From Planctomycetes bacterium UBA1135 (lineage in GTDB: Bacteria > Planctomycetota > UBA1135), in the NCBI GenBank assembly GCA_002311925.1, contig DCAK01000054.1:5196-19358 (forward strand): DNA of 14,163 nucleotides. Reading direction: 5' to 3'. Shown piece by piece: positions 7,302 to 13,707 of the stretch. Below the pieces are notes generated by a model. It did not search any database and was not told the DNA's origin. It was given only the letters and a program-made list of their open reading frames with translations. The position numbers and the translations under genes are program-made. Each line of letters begins with the position of its first letter. Positions within the stretch are counted from its first letter, which is position 1.

Positions 7302-8477
7302 TTGAACCCTGTTCTTCTTCTCGGTCTCCTCGTGGGAGTGCAGGAACCGGTTCTGCCGACCTTCCCGGATGTCGACCCCGCGGTCGAGGCGCTGGCCGCG
7401 ATTTCCGCGAAGATTCACGACGGCGAAGCCCTTCACTTCTCCCTTGAAACCGATTTCTCCATCGAGCTTCGGGAGGGCGAAGGCCTGGAGGCGCTGAGTC
7501 GGTCCTCGGTGGAAGCCCGCTTGCTCAAGCCCATGCTGGGATGGGTCCGGATTCAAGGGGAGGGCAATTCGCCCGGAGACGGGGACAAAATCGATGTCAC
7601 TTTCGTCGGAGACGGAAAGAATTTCTGGTTGCTTGACCATGCCCGCAAGCAGCGCATCAAGACCGGCCGGGGCTTCAAGAACCTGGAGATGTTCCTGCCC
7701 CATTTCCTGCCCCTCCGATTTTGGCTTGAGGGTCCATCGTCAGACGAGAAAACGCCATGGCCCTCCGGAGCCGTGGAGTTTGCCCCCCCGAACAAGGCCT
7801 TCGAGGGATTGTTCGGTCTCGAGCTGGCCGAGGACAAGGGATGGAAGACTCTTTGGCTGGACGACGAGGGCGCATTGAAAGCCTTCACCTGGCGAACCGA
7901 CCCGGAGAAGGGGCGTCCCATTCGGGTCGCGATGACGGGGCTGGACCTGTCCCACCCCGATGAAATCTCTCCGGAGGACTACGAGGTGGAGATTCCCGAG
8001 GGTTATCAACTGATTGACCTCGAGGCCCGGAAGTCCGACAGCATGACGGCTTCCCTTCTGACGGTCGGGTCCATGGTCCCCTCGGTCGGTTTCACAGACA
8101 TTTCAGGCAGGACCTTGACCATGGAGGATTTCCAGGGCAAGACGGTGTTCCTGAACTTCTGGTTCTATCACTGAGGGGGTTGCCGCGAGGAGCTTCCCCG
8201 GCTCCAAGCCCTCTGGTCGGAGGCGCAAGGGGAGAGAAAGGAACTGGTGTTTCTGGCGATGAACGTCGGTGACACCGCCGAGGTCATCCGCGATTACTGG
8301 AGTGAATCCGGGTTCACCTTTCCTGCCATGATGCAGGAAAAAGGCGAGGTCTCGGCCTCCTTCGGTGTCCGGGCCTACCCAACCAATTATCTCATCGGGC
8401 CGGACGGCAAGGTTATTTGGAGAGGGGTGGGTTTTGAGGAGGAGGTCGTGCGGGAACTCCTGGGATTGGACTCCTAG
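7302..8477 (+). CDS. Predicted selenocysteine (UxxC) thioredoxin/TlpA-like protein with N-terminal DUF2092-like domain
   Basis: Read through the in-frame TGA at 8172-8174, this gene encodes 391 residues from the TTG at 7302. A short hydrophobic N-terminus (M-N-P-V-L-L-L-G-L-L-V-G) suggests export. Residues about 20-240 resemble DUF2092/LolA-like outer-surface domains. Residues 255-390 form a TlpA/redoxin fold: G-K-T-V-F-L-N-F-W at 279-287, then F-Y-H-U-G-G-C-R-E-E-L-P with U at 291 and resolving Cys294, and A-Y-P-T-N-Y-L-I with cis-Pro360. In cysteine homologues the residue at 291 is the nucleophilic Cys of C-x-x-C. The frame and fold are intact on both sides, so selenocysteine insertion is the simplest reading; a nonsense mutation or sequencing error (TGC/TGT to TGA) is the alternative. 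No Sec machinery is in the window. The role is probably thiol-disulfide or peroxide reduction outside the cytoplasm. It ends tail-to-tail with DUF1801. Confidence 0.8.
8172..8174 (+). other. In-frame TGA, predicted selenocysteine codon
   Basis: The TGA replaces the first cysteine codon of the thioredoxin-fold active site (codon 291), three codons before the conserved second cysteine. It is flanked by conserved sequence on both sides: F-L-N-F-W upstream and C-R-E-E-L-P downstream. Without readthrough the product would stop at residue 290 and lack the active site. Confidence 0.8.
8182..8202 (+). promoter_or_regulatory. Candidate bacterial SECIS hairpin (proximal)
   Basis: In the mRNA, GCCG (8182-8185) pairs with CGGC (8199-8202). 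Inside it, G8187 pairs with C8198, and G8189, G8190 and A8191 pair with C8197, C8196 and U8195. This leaves single-base bulges at C8186 and A8188 and an apical GCU triloop starting with G, 17 bases after the TGA. Position, bulges and a G at the loop start resemble the E. coli fdhF element. A competing simple stem pairs 8189-8193 with 8201-8205. Folding energy was not computed. Confidence 0.35.
8208..8224 (+). promoter_or_regulatory. Candidate bacterial SECIS hairpin (distal, GGUC loop)
   Basis: CCUCU (8210-8214) pairs with GGAGG (8219-8223), including one U-G pair, and G8208 pairs with C8224 across a bulged C8209. The apical loop is GGUC, the same loop sequence as in E. coli fdhF. The loop starts 40 bases after the TGA, slightly farther than typical bacterial SECIS elements, so this is an alternative or additional candidate. 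Confidence 0.3.
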
Positions 8478-8893
8478 GCCTCGTGCTTGCGGCGCATCTC
8501 CTCGAATGAATCCTTGATGAGTTTTTCAAGCACTTCAAGGTCCACATCCTCGAGATGGTTCACGTAGAGGCAGGACTTCCCAATCTTGTGCTTGCCCAGC
8601 TTCTTGAGGAGGGGGGCTGATTTCCTGAACCCGGGCATGATGTAGATACTGAGACTGGCTTTCCGGGGGGAAAATCCAGTCAAAGGCCACTCGCCGGAAT
8701 GACCGCTGGCGTAGACGTAGGAGTAGCGGCCGAAACCGACGATGTTGGCGCCCCACATCCGGGCGGTTTCGCCCGTGATCTTCTCCATCATTTGCCGGAG
8801 GACCTTGCCGTCCTCCCGTCGCGCCGGGTGACCCACTCCGTCGAGAAAGGCAGTCACGCTTGCGTCGTTTTCCTTGGTTTTGAGTTCAGCCAT
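8474..8893 (-). CDS. DUF1801 family protein
   Basis: The 139-residue protein spans the whole DUF1801 fold: N-D-A-S-V-T-A-F-L near the start, R-R-E-D-G at 25-29, and M-W-G-A-N-I-V-G-F-G at 46-55. These are followed by Y-A-S-G-H-S-G-E-W-P (61-70), G-F-S-P-R-K (73-78) and G-K-S-C-L-Y-V at 105-111, then L-E-D-V-D-L. DUF1801 proteins are small cytosolic proteins, one branch being annotated as iron-chaperone/YdhG-like; no enzymatic function is established for this type. It has no signal peptide. The start at 8893 overlaps the sulfatase stop by 8 bases (8886-8893), indicating translational coupling as the last gene of the VOC-sulfatase-DUF1801 operon. Its TAG stop shares the CTAG palindrome at 8474-8477 with the stop of the convergent selenoprotein gene. 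Confidence 0.9.
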   Translation of the reverse strand: MAELKTKENDASVTAFLDGVGHPARREDGKVLRQMMEKITGETARMWGANIVGFGRYSYVYASGHSGEWPLTGFSPRKASLSIYIMPGFRKSAPLLKKLGKHKIGKSCLYVNHLEDVDLEVLEKLIKDSFEEMRRKHEA

Positions 8894-10427
8894 TTTTTGA
8901 GGGCACACCGTCGACGGAGGGGAGGGTCTCGTCCGGCCAAGGGATGGGTTCACCGGTGGCCTTGTCCACCGAACGCTGGGCATTCCGCTTCTTGAGCTCG
9001 CGGGTAAGGATTCCTGCCATCCCGGCAAGGCGGTCGGGCAACGATCCCGCCAGGTTGTTCCTCTCGCCGATGTCATCCTTCAAGTTGAAGAGCTCCCAGC
9101 GAGGGTCGCGACCGGGGTCGTGATAGGAGACGACCTTCCAGTCTCCGCGGAGAAGGGTGGAATGCGGGCCCAGGCCCTTGCGGGCGATGATGTTGGTCCA
9201 GGTGTTGGGTTGGTGCCAGAGGAAAGTCCTTTCTGAGGTATCCATGGCCTCGCCTCGAAGAAGGGGAGTGAAGGGGACGCCTTCCGCCTGGTCAGGAATG
9301 GGGGCTCCCGCCACTTCCATCAAGGTGGGGAGGAAGTCCTCGACAATGACCGGGGTGGGGCAGACGGAGCCGGGTTCCACCACCCCCGTCCACCTGGCCA
9401 GCATGGGAACCCGGATGCCGCCTTCGTGGGCGCTGCCCTTGCCCGAACTCAGGGGCAGATTGTGGGTGAAGGGTTCACCGCCGCGAGCGTAGCTGGTGAG
9501 TCCTCCGTTGTCGGACAAGAACAACACAAGCGTGTCTTCCGAGGCCTCCAGCTCGTCGAGAAGGTCCAACACATCGCCGAGGCTCTTGTCCATTCCCTCG
9601 ATCATCGAGGCGTAGGCGGTTTCGCGCGGGTCCAAGTCGCCGTAATTCTCCGCGAACCTGGAATCCTTCATGAGCGGGGCATGAACGGCGTAATGAGCCA
9701 GGTAGAGGAAGAAGGGTTTCCCGGCATCGACGGCTTTGCGGACTTCCCGGCAAGCCTCCACGGTCAACGCCTCGGTGAGATGGACATCCTTGCCGTGCCA
9801 GGCCTCCAGTCCGGGGACATCCCAGACCGAACTCCCTTCGGCCTTTCCCTGCTTGCCCGCTTGAGAGAAACCGTGGGAGCCGTAGTAACTGGCTGGAGCC
9901 CCGGCAGCGTGGCCTGCGATGTTGACATCGAAGCCTAGGTTCAGAGGTTCCGCCCCTGGCGTGTCGATTGCTCCGAAGTGGGCCTTGCCCACGTGTATGG
10001 AGTGATAACCCGCTTCGGCAAGAAAGGAAGGAAGCGCGCGGGCATGCACGGTTCGGGGAATTTCGGCCTCCGGGCTGAGGCCGTTGACGTGCCAGGCCGG
10101 GGAGGCGAGCCGGGGGTGGGAATGGTCGTTGTTTGCGTCCTTGCGCAGAGTCCAGTTGGTCACCCGGTGGGTTGCGGCATTGAGCCCTGTCATCAAGCTC
10201 ACCCGCGTGGGAGAGCAGATGGCCGAAACATAGGCCTGGGTGAACTTCATTCCCTCCCGGGCCATCCGCTCCATGGCAGGGGTCCTGTAGCGGCGGTTGA
10301 AAGGAGTGACCTCGGAGTGGAAGGGAACCGAGGTGTCCTGCCAGCCCATGTCGTCCACCAGGAACAGGACCACGTTGGGCGGGTCCTGGGCGGGTACGAG
10401 GCCGACCGAAAGGAGAAGAGCAATCAC
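8886..10427 (-). CDS. Exported type I (formylglycine-dependent) sulfatase
   Basis: The 513-residue enzyme starts at a GTG (10427) that follows AGGA at 7-base spacing and opens a short signal peptide (M-I-A-L-L-L-S-V-G-L-V-P-A). Active-site elements are all present. Metal ligands are Asp25-Asp26 (V-D-D-M-G-W) and D-N-G-G at 306-309. Cys71 lies in C-S-P-T-R and is to be oxidised to formylglycine by a maturase. G-K-A-H-F-G is at 147-152, with further catalytic residues in G-K-G-S-A-H-E-G-G-I-R-V-P at 329-341. It hydrolyses sulfate esters, probably on polysaccharide or glycan in the periplasm, as is usual for the large planctomycete sulfatase families; the exact substrate is unknown. It follows the VOC gene by 17 bases and overlaps DUF1801 by 8. 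Divergently, across the VOC gene, lies an aryl-sulfate sulfotransferase. Confidence 0.95.
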   Translation of the reverse strand: MIALLLSVGLVPAQDPPNVVLFLVDDMGWQDTSVPFHSEVTPFNRRYRTPAMERMAREGMKFTQAYVSAICSPTRVSLMTGLNAATHRVTNWTLRKDANNDHSHPRLASPAWHVNGLSPEAEIPRTVHARALPSFLAEAGYHSIHVGKAHFGAIDTPGAEPLNLGFDVNIAGHAAGAPASYYGSHGFSQAGKQGKAEGSSVWDVPGLEAWHGKDVHLTEALTVEACREVRKAVDAGKPFFLYLAHYAVHAPLMKDSRFAENYGDLDPRETAYASMIEGMDKSLGDVLDLLDELEASEDTLVLFLSDNGGLTSYARGGEPFTHNLPLSSGKGSAHEGGIRVPMLARWTGVVEPGSVCPTPVIVEDFLPTLMEVAGAPIPDQAEGVPFTPLLRGEAMDTSERTFLWHQPNTWTNIIARKGLGPHSTLLRGDWKVVSYHDPGRDPRWELFNLKDDIGERNNLAGSLPDRLAGMAGILTRELKKRNAQRSVDKATGEPIPWPDETLPSVDGVPSKNG

Positions 10428-10433
10428 AGCGCC

Positions 10434-10439
10434 ATCCTA
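10434..10439 (-). promoter_or_regulatory. TAGGAT motif before the sulfatase start
   Basis: On the minus strand TAGGAT ends 6 bases before the GTG at 10427, in the 17-base gap after the VOC gene. It may be a -10-like box giving a leaderless sulfatase mRNA, or simply an AGGA ribosome site. The same hexamer precedes the starts at 2122 and 5789. Confidence 0.25.
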
Positions 10440-10444
10440 GGCCC

Positions 10445-10897
10445 CTAGTCGCAGTTTCCGTTCTCGGGATAGGCCTCCACCATCTCGGAGGGGTCCACGT
10501 CCCGGACGTGGGTTGCGAAGTACCAGGTGTGGCCCCCTGGGTCCCGGGCCCGGTAGGACCGGTCGCCGTAGGGTTTGTCCTCGGCCTCCTCGACCTCGGC
10601 TCCCGCCGCGATTGGGGCGTCCACATCGTCCACGTAACAGGTGACGAAGGCAGACTGGCCGGGAAGATCCCTGGGGCTGGAGAAACCGCTGTCAGGGGGC
10701 GCGGTTGCCAGCATGACCACGCTCTCCTCCATGGCGAGTTCGGCGTGGCCCAGGGCCCCCTCGCCCCTCTCGATACGGAACCGCTCGGTGAAGCCGAAGG
10801 CCTTGCAGAGGAAATCACAGGCCGCGGGAGCGTCGGCGTAAAGTAGGTAGGGGATGATGCGTTGGTAGCCTTCGGGAGGATTCTGGACCATGCCCAT
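10445..10897 (-). CDS. VOC (glyoxalase/bleomycin-resistance/PhnB-like) family protein
   Basis: The 150-residue protein begins at the ATG at 10897, preceded by GAGGGGG at suitable distance. It folds as paired beta-alpha-beta-beta-beta modules. It opens with I-I-P-Y-L-L-Y-A-D-A-P-A-A-C-D-F-L (residues 14-30), has the first ligand region L-G-H-A-E-L at 49-54, and ends with Y-G-D-R-S-Y-R-A-R-D-P-G-G-H-T-W-Y-F-A-T (110-129). The last segment is the classic VOC C-terminal motif. His51 and His123 are possible metal ligands. Members range from lyases and dioxygenases to resistance proteins, so no reaction can be named. There is no signal peptide, in contrast with its exported neighbours. It is the first gene of the minus-strand operon with the sulfatase and DUF1801 and is divergent from the sulfotransferase, 36 bases away. 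Confidence 0.88.
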   Translation of the reverse strand: MGMVQNPPEGYQRIIPYLLYADAPAACDFLCKAFGFTERFRIERGEGALGHAELAMEESVVMLATAPPDSGFSSPRDLPGQSAFVTCYVDDVDAPIAAGAEVEEAEDKPYGDRSYRARDPGGHTWYFATHVRDVDPSEMVEAYPENGNCD

Positions 10898-10913
10898 AGC
10901 ATGCCACCCCCTC

Positions 10914-10922
10914 GGATATCCT
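10914..10922. promoter_or_regulatory. GGATATCC palindrome with -10-like TATCCT in a divergent gap
   Basis: The perfect palindrome GGATATCC (10914-10921) sits in the 36-base gap between the VOC and sulfotransferase starts. On the plus strand it provides TATCCT (10917-10922), 11 bases before the ATG at 10934. On the minus strand it gives TATCCG, 15 bases before the ATG at 10897. It may be a promoter core or a small operator; the evidence is motif and position only. Confidence 0.25.
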
Positions 10923-10933
10923 TCACGTTCGGC

Positions 10934-12496
10934 ATGAACAACCCACCCGGAAACATGGTCCCCTGGGTTCTCGTGGGCGCGACCTTCGCCCTCGGATTGG
11001 CTTTGAGGGGGCAAGGCTCGGACCAAGTTTCAGGTGAAATTCCCCTTTTGGAGGTCCGGGCCGTGCTCAGGGAACCCCGGGAGACCGGCTTGATTAGGAA
11101 CCGCCCCGGCGCGTTCCTCGGCTACACCCTCTTCGCGCCCCTCAAGTCAGAGACGACATACTTGATTGATCTCGGTGGCGAGGTCGTCCATTCCTGGGAA
11201 TCAGATTTACCTCCGGGGAACTCGGTCTTTCTTCTTGAGGATGGCAGCCTGCTGAGAACTGCGCGGGTCGATGCCCCCCCGGTTTTCCACGGTGGAGGCC
11301 AGGGGGGGCGTTTGCGGTGCCTCACCTGGGAGGGTGAACTTCTTTGGGAATTCCACCTGGCCGACGAAGACCTTCTCCAGCACCACGATGTATGCCCACT
11401 GCCCAGCGGAAACATCCTTGTGATTGCGTGGGAGGGAAAGACCCGGGAGGAGGCCATTGCCCACGGTCGAGATCCGGAGGAGGTGGGCGAGGAAGGACTG
11501 TGGCCTGATTGCGTCCTTGAGTTGAAGCCTGTCCTTCCAGATGGCGCGGAAATCGTCTGGGAATGGCACGCTTGGGACCACCTCGTGCAGGATTTCGACC
11601 CTGCCCTTCCCGGCTTCGGGGATCCGGCTTCCGTGCCCGGCAGGGTGGACATCCACGCCGGTTTGGACCGTCCTATTGAATCGCACGAGGAAATGGAGCG
11701 CCTTGCTGCCTTGGGTTACGCGGGCGAGCAGCCAGAGCCGGACCCCGGGCCTCCCGACGGACGAGGAGACGGGCCGGGAAGGGGACGGGGGAGGGCCGAC
11801 TGGTTCCACACGAATTCCATCGCCTGGAACCCCGACCTGGACCAAATCCTGCTCTCCGTACGTCGACTGAACGAGGTCTGGGTCGTCGACCATGGAATCA
11901 CCACCGGGGAGGCGGCGGGCCCGGCGGGTGAGATTCTTTATCGGTGGGGGAATCAAGCCGCATGGAGGCAGGGAGGCCCGGAGAATCGAAAACTATTCGG
12001 GCAGCACCACGCCACCTGGGTGAAAGAGCCAGAGGGAATCCCTGGAATCCAGGTCTTCAACAATGGCGAAGACCGCCCAGCTGGCCCCTGGTCGTCGGTC
12101 GACGCGTGGGTTTTGCCCTTGAATGGAGACGGGACTTATCGGCGGGAAAAAGGGAAGGCGTTTGGTCCGGGCGATTTCTCCTGGTCGCTTTCCGCTCCGG
12201 GAGTCCGGGGGTTTCATTCTCCGAGGATTTCCAGCGCCCAACGACTTGCCAACGGCAACACCCTGGTCTGTGCAGGTGAACAGGGCTGGTTCTTCGAGGT
12301 GACCCGGGAGGGCGCTGTCGTTTGGGAATACAAGAACCCCTTCGGGGGCGAGCAGGAAGGCCGGGAAGGGCGTCGGCCAGGTGGGGGAGGAGGCCCCGGG
12401 AGGGGAATGCCTGGAAAGGCCGTATTCAGGGCTGAGCGGATTTCACCTGCTCACCCTGGCTTGGTCGGAAGAAATCTCACCCCGAGCAAAGGCTGA
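10934..12496 (+). CDS. Exported aryl-sulfate sulfotransferase-like beta-propeller protein
   Basis: From the ATG at 10934 the protein has 520 residues; the in-frame ATG at 10955 is an alternative start, and neither has a strong ribosome site. A hydrophobic stretch, M-V-P-W-V-L-V-G-A-T-F-A-L-G-L-A-L (8-24), serves as signal peptide. The rest is a six-bladed-propeller arylsulfotransferase pattern: L-I-D-L-G-G-E-V-V-H-S-W (77-88), H-H-D-V-C-P-L-P-S-G-N (150-160), W-F-H-T-N-S-I-A-W-N-P (290-300), G-Q-H-H-A-T-W (356-362) and S-A-Q-R-L-A-N-G-N-T (434-443). Characterised family members move sulfate between phenolic compounds via a catalytic histidine; a histidine in H-H-A-T is a candidate here. Two Gly/Arg-rich low-complexity inserts (about 271-288 and 471-493) are unusual. 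Its last 54 bases overlap the convergent hydrolase gene. Confidence 0.85.
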   Translation: MNNPPGNMVPWVLVGATFALGLALRGQGSDQVSGEIPLLEVRAVLREPRETGLIRNRPGAFLGYTLFAPLKSETTYLIDLGGEVVHSWESDLPPGNSVFLLEDGSLLRTARVDAPPVFHGGGQGGRLRCLTWEGELLWEFHLADEDLLQHHDVCPLPSGNILVIAWEGKTREEAIAHGRDPEEVGEEGLWPDCVLELKPVLPDGAEIVWEWHAWDHLVQDFDPALPGFGDPASVPGRVDIHAGLDRPIESHEEMERLAALGYAGEQPEPDPGPPDGRGDGPGRGRGRADWFHTNSIAWNPDLDQILLSVRRLNEVWVVDHGITTGEAAGPAGEILYRWGNQAAWRQGGPENRKLFGQHHATWVKEPEGIPGIQVFNNGEDRPAGPWSSVDAWVLPLNGDGTYRREKGKAFGPGDFSWSLSAPGVRGFHSPRISSAQRLANGNTLVCAGEQGWFFEVTREGAVVWEYKNPFGGEQEGREGRRPGGGGGPGRGMPGKAVFRAERISPAHPGLVGRNLTPSKG

Positions 12497-13276
12497 TAAT
12501 GCTTGGAATAGGGCTGGGCCGCAGGGCTCCTTGTGGATTTCGTGGAAGGCTCCAGGCCATCCCGTGATGTTCACGGATCCTCCCCAGCGGCCGGCGAAAT
12601 CACGAGCTGCCTGGGGGTTTACGATTTGCTCGTGTTCGGCCAAGTGGAGATCGAGCGGGAGGATGTACTTGTCGGCGTGGGCGTGGACCCGGGCCAAGGC
12701 CTTTTTCATTTCGGTGAACCATCTCGGGGTGGCGGTGCTGACGGTCAGGGGGTCGGCCAGCCAAGCTTCGACGATGGAGGGGATTGAACAAAGGGCGGCG
12801 GTGTCGATGCCGTTGGGGATGGGAATCGAGGGGGCAAACCGGGACAAGAGCGGAGCCAACAGCGTTTTCCAACCCGCCACGGGCATATACACCCCTAGGA
12901 GAGGGCCGCTGAGAATCACCCGCTTGGCCTCCCTTTTACGCAACCAGTCGAGGGCCACCAGGCTGCCCATTGAGTGTCCCATCAGCGTGCATTTCCCTGC
13001 CCATTCCCCGGCAATCGCGTCCACGTCCTCAAGGTAATCCGACCAGCGTCGCACGTGGGTCCGGAGGCCCTCGGACAAGCCGTGCCCCCGAAGGTCGCAC
13101 CCCCGGACCTCAACGCCCATCTTGCTCATGGCCTTTCCGAAGTCCTCCCATCTTCCGAGGTGGTCGGACAGTCCATGAACAAGAAGTAGGCGGCCATGGA
13201 CCTTGCCTACGGGGGTCCAGGTATACACCACCAATTTGGTTCCGTCCTTGGAACGGGTTTCTGTGCGGGTACTCAT
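12443..13276 (-). CDS. Alpha/beta-hydrolase, monoacylglycerol lipase/S33 type
   Basis: This is a 277-residue cytosolic serine hydrolase, with no signal peptide. It has L-L-L-V-H-G-L-S-D-H at 30-39 (oxyanion region), D-L-R-G-H-G-L-S-E-G at 61-70, the nucleophile elbow G-H-S-M-G at 100-104 (Ser102) and F-H-E-I-H around His245. This is the pattern of monoacylglycerol lipase or lysophospholipase-like enzymes (Hydrolase_4 type). The usual acid aspartate in the G-x-x-D-x-I-V segment appears replaced by Glu216 in A-E-H-E-Q-I-V, which could still complete a triad. The start at 13276 overlaps the stop of the MauE/DoxX gene as ATGA (13273-13276), so it is coupled as the last gene of the rhodanese operon. 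It overlaps the convergent sulfotransferase gene by 54 bases. A lipid ester substrate is likely but not certain. Confidence 0.88.
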   Translation of the reverse strand: MSTRTETRSKDGTKLVVYTWTPVGKVHGRLLLVHGLSDHLGRWEDFGKAMSKMGVEVRGCDLRGHGLSEGLRTHVRRWSDYLEDVDAIAGEWAGKCTLMGHSMGSLVALDWLRKREAKRVILSGPLLGVYMPVAGWKTLLAPLLSRFAPSIPIPNGIDTAALCSIPSIVEAWLADPLTVSTATPRWFTEMKKALARVHAHADKYILPLDLHLAEHEQIVNPQAARDFAGRWGGSVNITGWPGAFHEIHKEPCGPALFQALSAFARGEISSDQARVSR

Positions 13277-13707
13277 CCCTTCGCGTTCCGGAAAGCCACC
13301 CACAATCCAGTGAGCAGAACAAGGTTGCCGGCAAGCTTCTGCCAGGCCACCACCACTCCCGTTCCGCATCCACAATCGTAGGCGAGGTCCAGGAAACCGA
13401 CCCCTTGCGCCGCCATTTCAGACGGGACCCGGAATGCCACTGCCAGGGTGAAGACCAGGACCAACAGGGCGGATGCAAGGGCGGCGCCCCGTCTCATGCG
13501 CCCGGAAAGAAGAGCGGCGGCCGCCAGCAATTCAATCCAGGGAAGAAGGGCCGCGGCGAGGTTGAGGAAAAGCGGGGGCTTTTCAGGCAAAACCCCGTAG
13601 GCGTGGATGGATTTGAGAAAATCCACCGGGTCGGCGATCTTCGCCAGGGCATACCAGGCAAGTGCGGCGCCGCAGAGAGGAGCTGCCAAGCGAGCGAGGA
13701 CGGTCAC
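13273..13707 (-). CDS. MauE/DoxX family membrane protein
   Basis: The 144-residue protein starts at a GTG (13707) after a strong GGGAGG site. It has four hydrophobic segments, about 5-22, 46-67, 74-92 and 115-138, as in MauE/DoxX proteins. The loop between the third and fourth carries F-L-D-L-A-Y-D-C-G-C-G-T-G (105-117). Cys112 and Cys114 sit in the C-G-C-G motif typical of MauE-like members, which are linked to disulfide or electron transfer in the envelope; MauE itself supports methylamine dehydrogenase maturation. Overlaps of four bases with the rhodanese gene upstream (GTGA 13704-13707) and with the hydrolase downstream show tight coupling. With rhodanese as partner, a role in sulfur or thiol redox at the membrane is a reasonable guess. 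Confidence 0.85.
   Translation of the reverse strand: MTVLARLAAPLCGAALAWYALAKIADPVDFLKSIHAYGVLPEKPPLFLNLAAALLPWIELLAAAALLSGRMRRGAALASALLVLVFTLAVAFRVPSEMAAQGVGFLDLAYDCGCGTGVVVAWQKLAGNLVLLTGLWVAFRNAKG

Noticed and set aside
8247..8477. Separate small thioredoxin-like gene with a GTG start after the TGA
   Set aside because: It lacks the active site and the first strands of the fold. The sequence between the TGA and 8247 (C-R-E-E-L-P-R-L-Q-A-L-W) is conserved thioredoxin sequence in the same frame, so it is the C-terminal part of the selenoprotein.
8474..9076. Longer DUF1801 protein starting at 9076
   Set aside because: The extra residues are out-of-frame sulfatase sequence; the family N-terminus begins at the ATG at 8893.
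9475..10956. Second minus-strand frame of 493 codons overlapping the sulfatase and VOC genes
   Set aside because: It straddles two real genes in another frame and shows only shifted low-complexity sequence.
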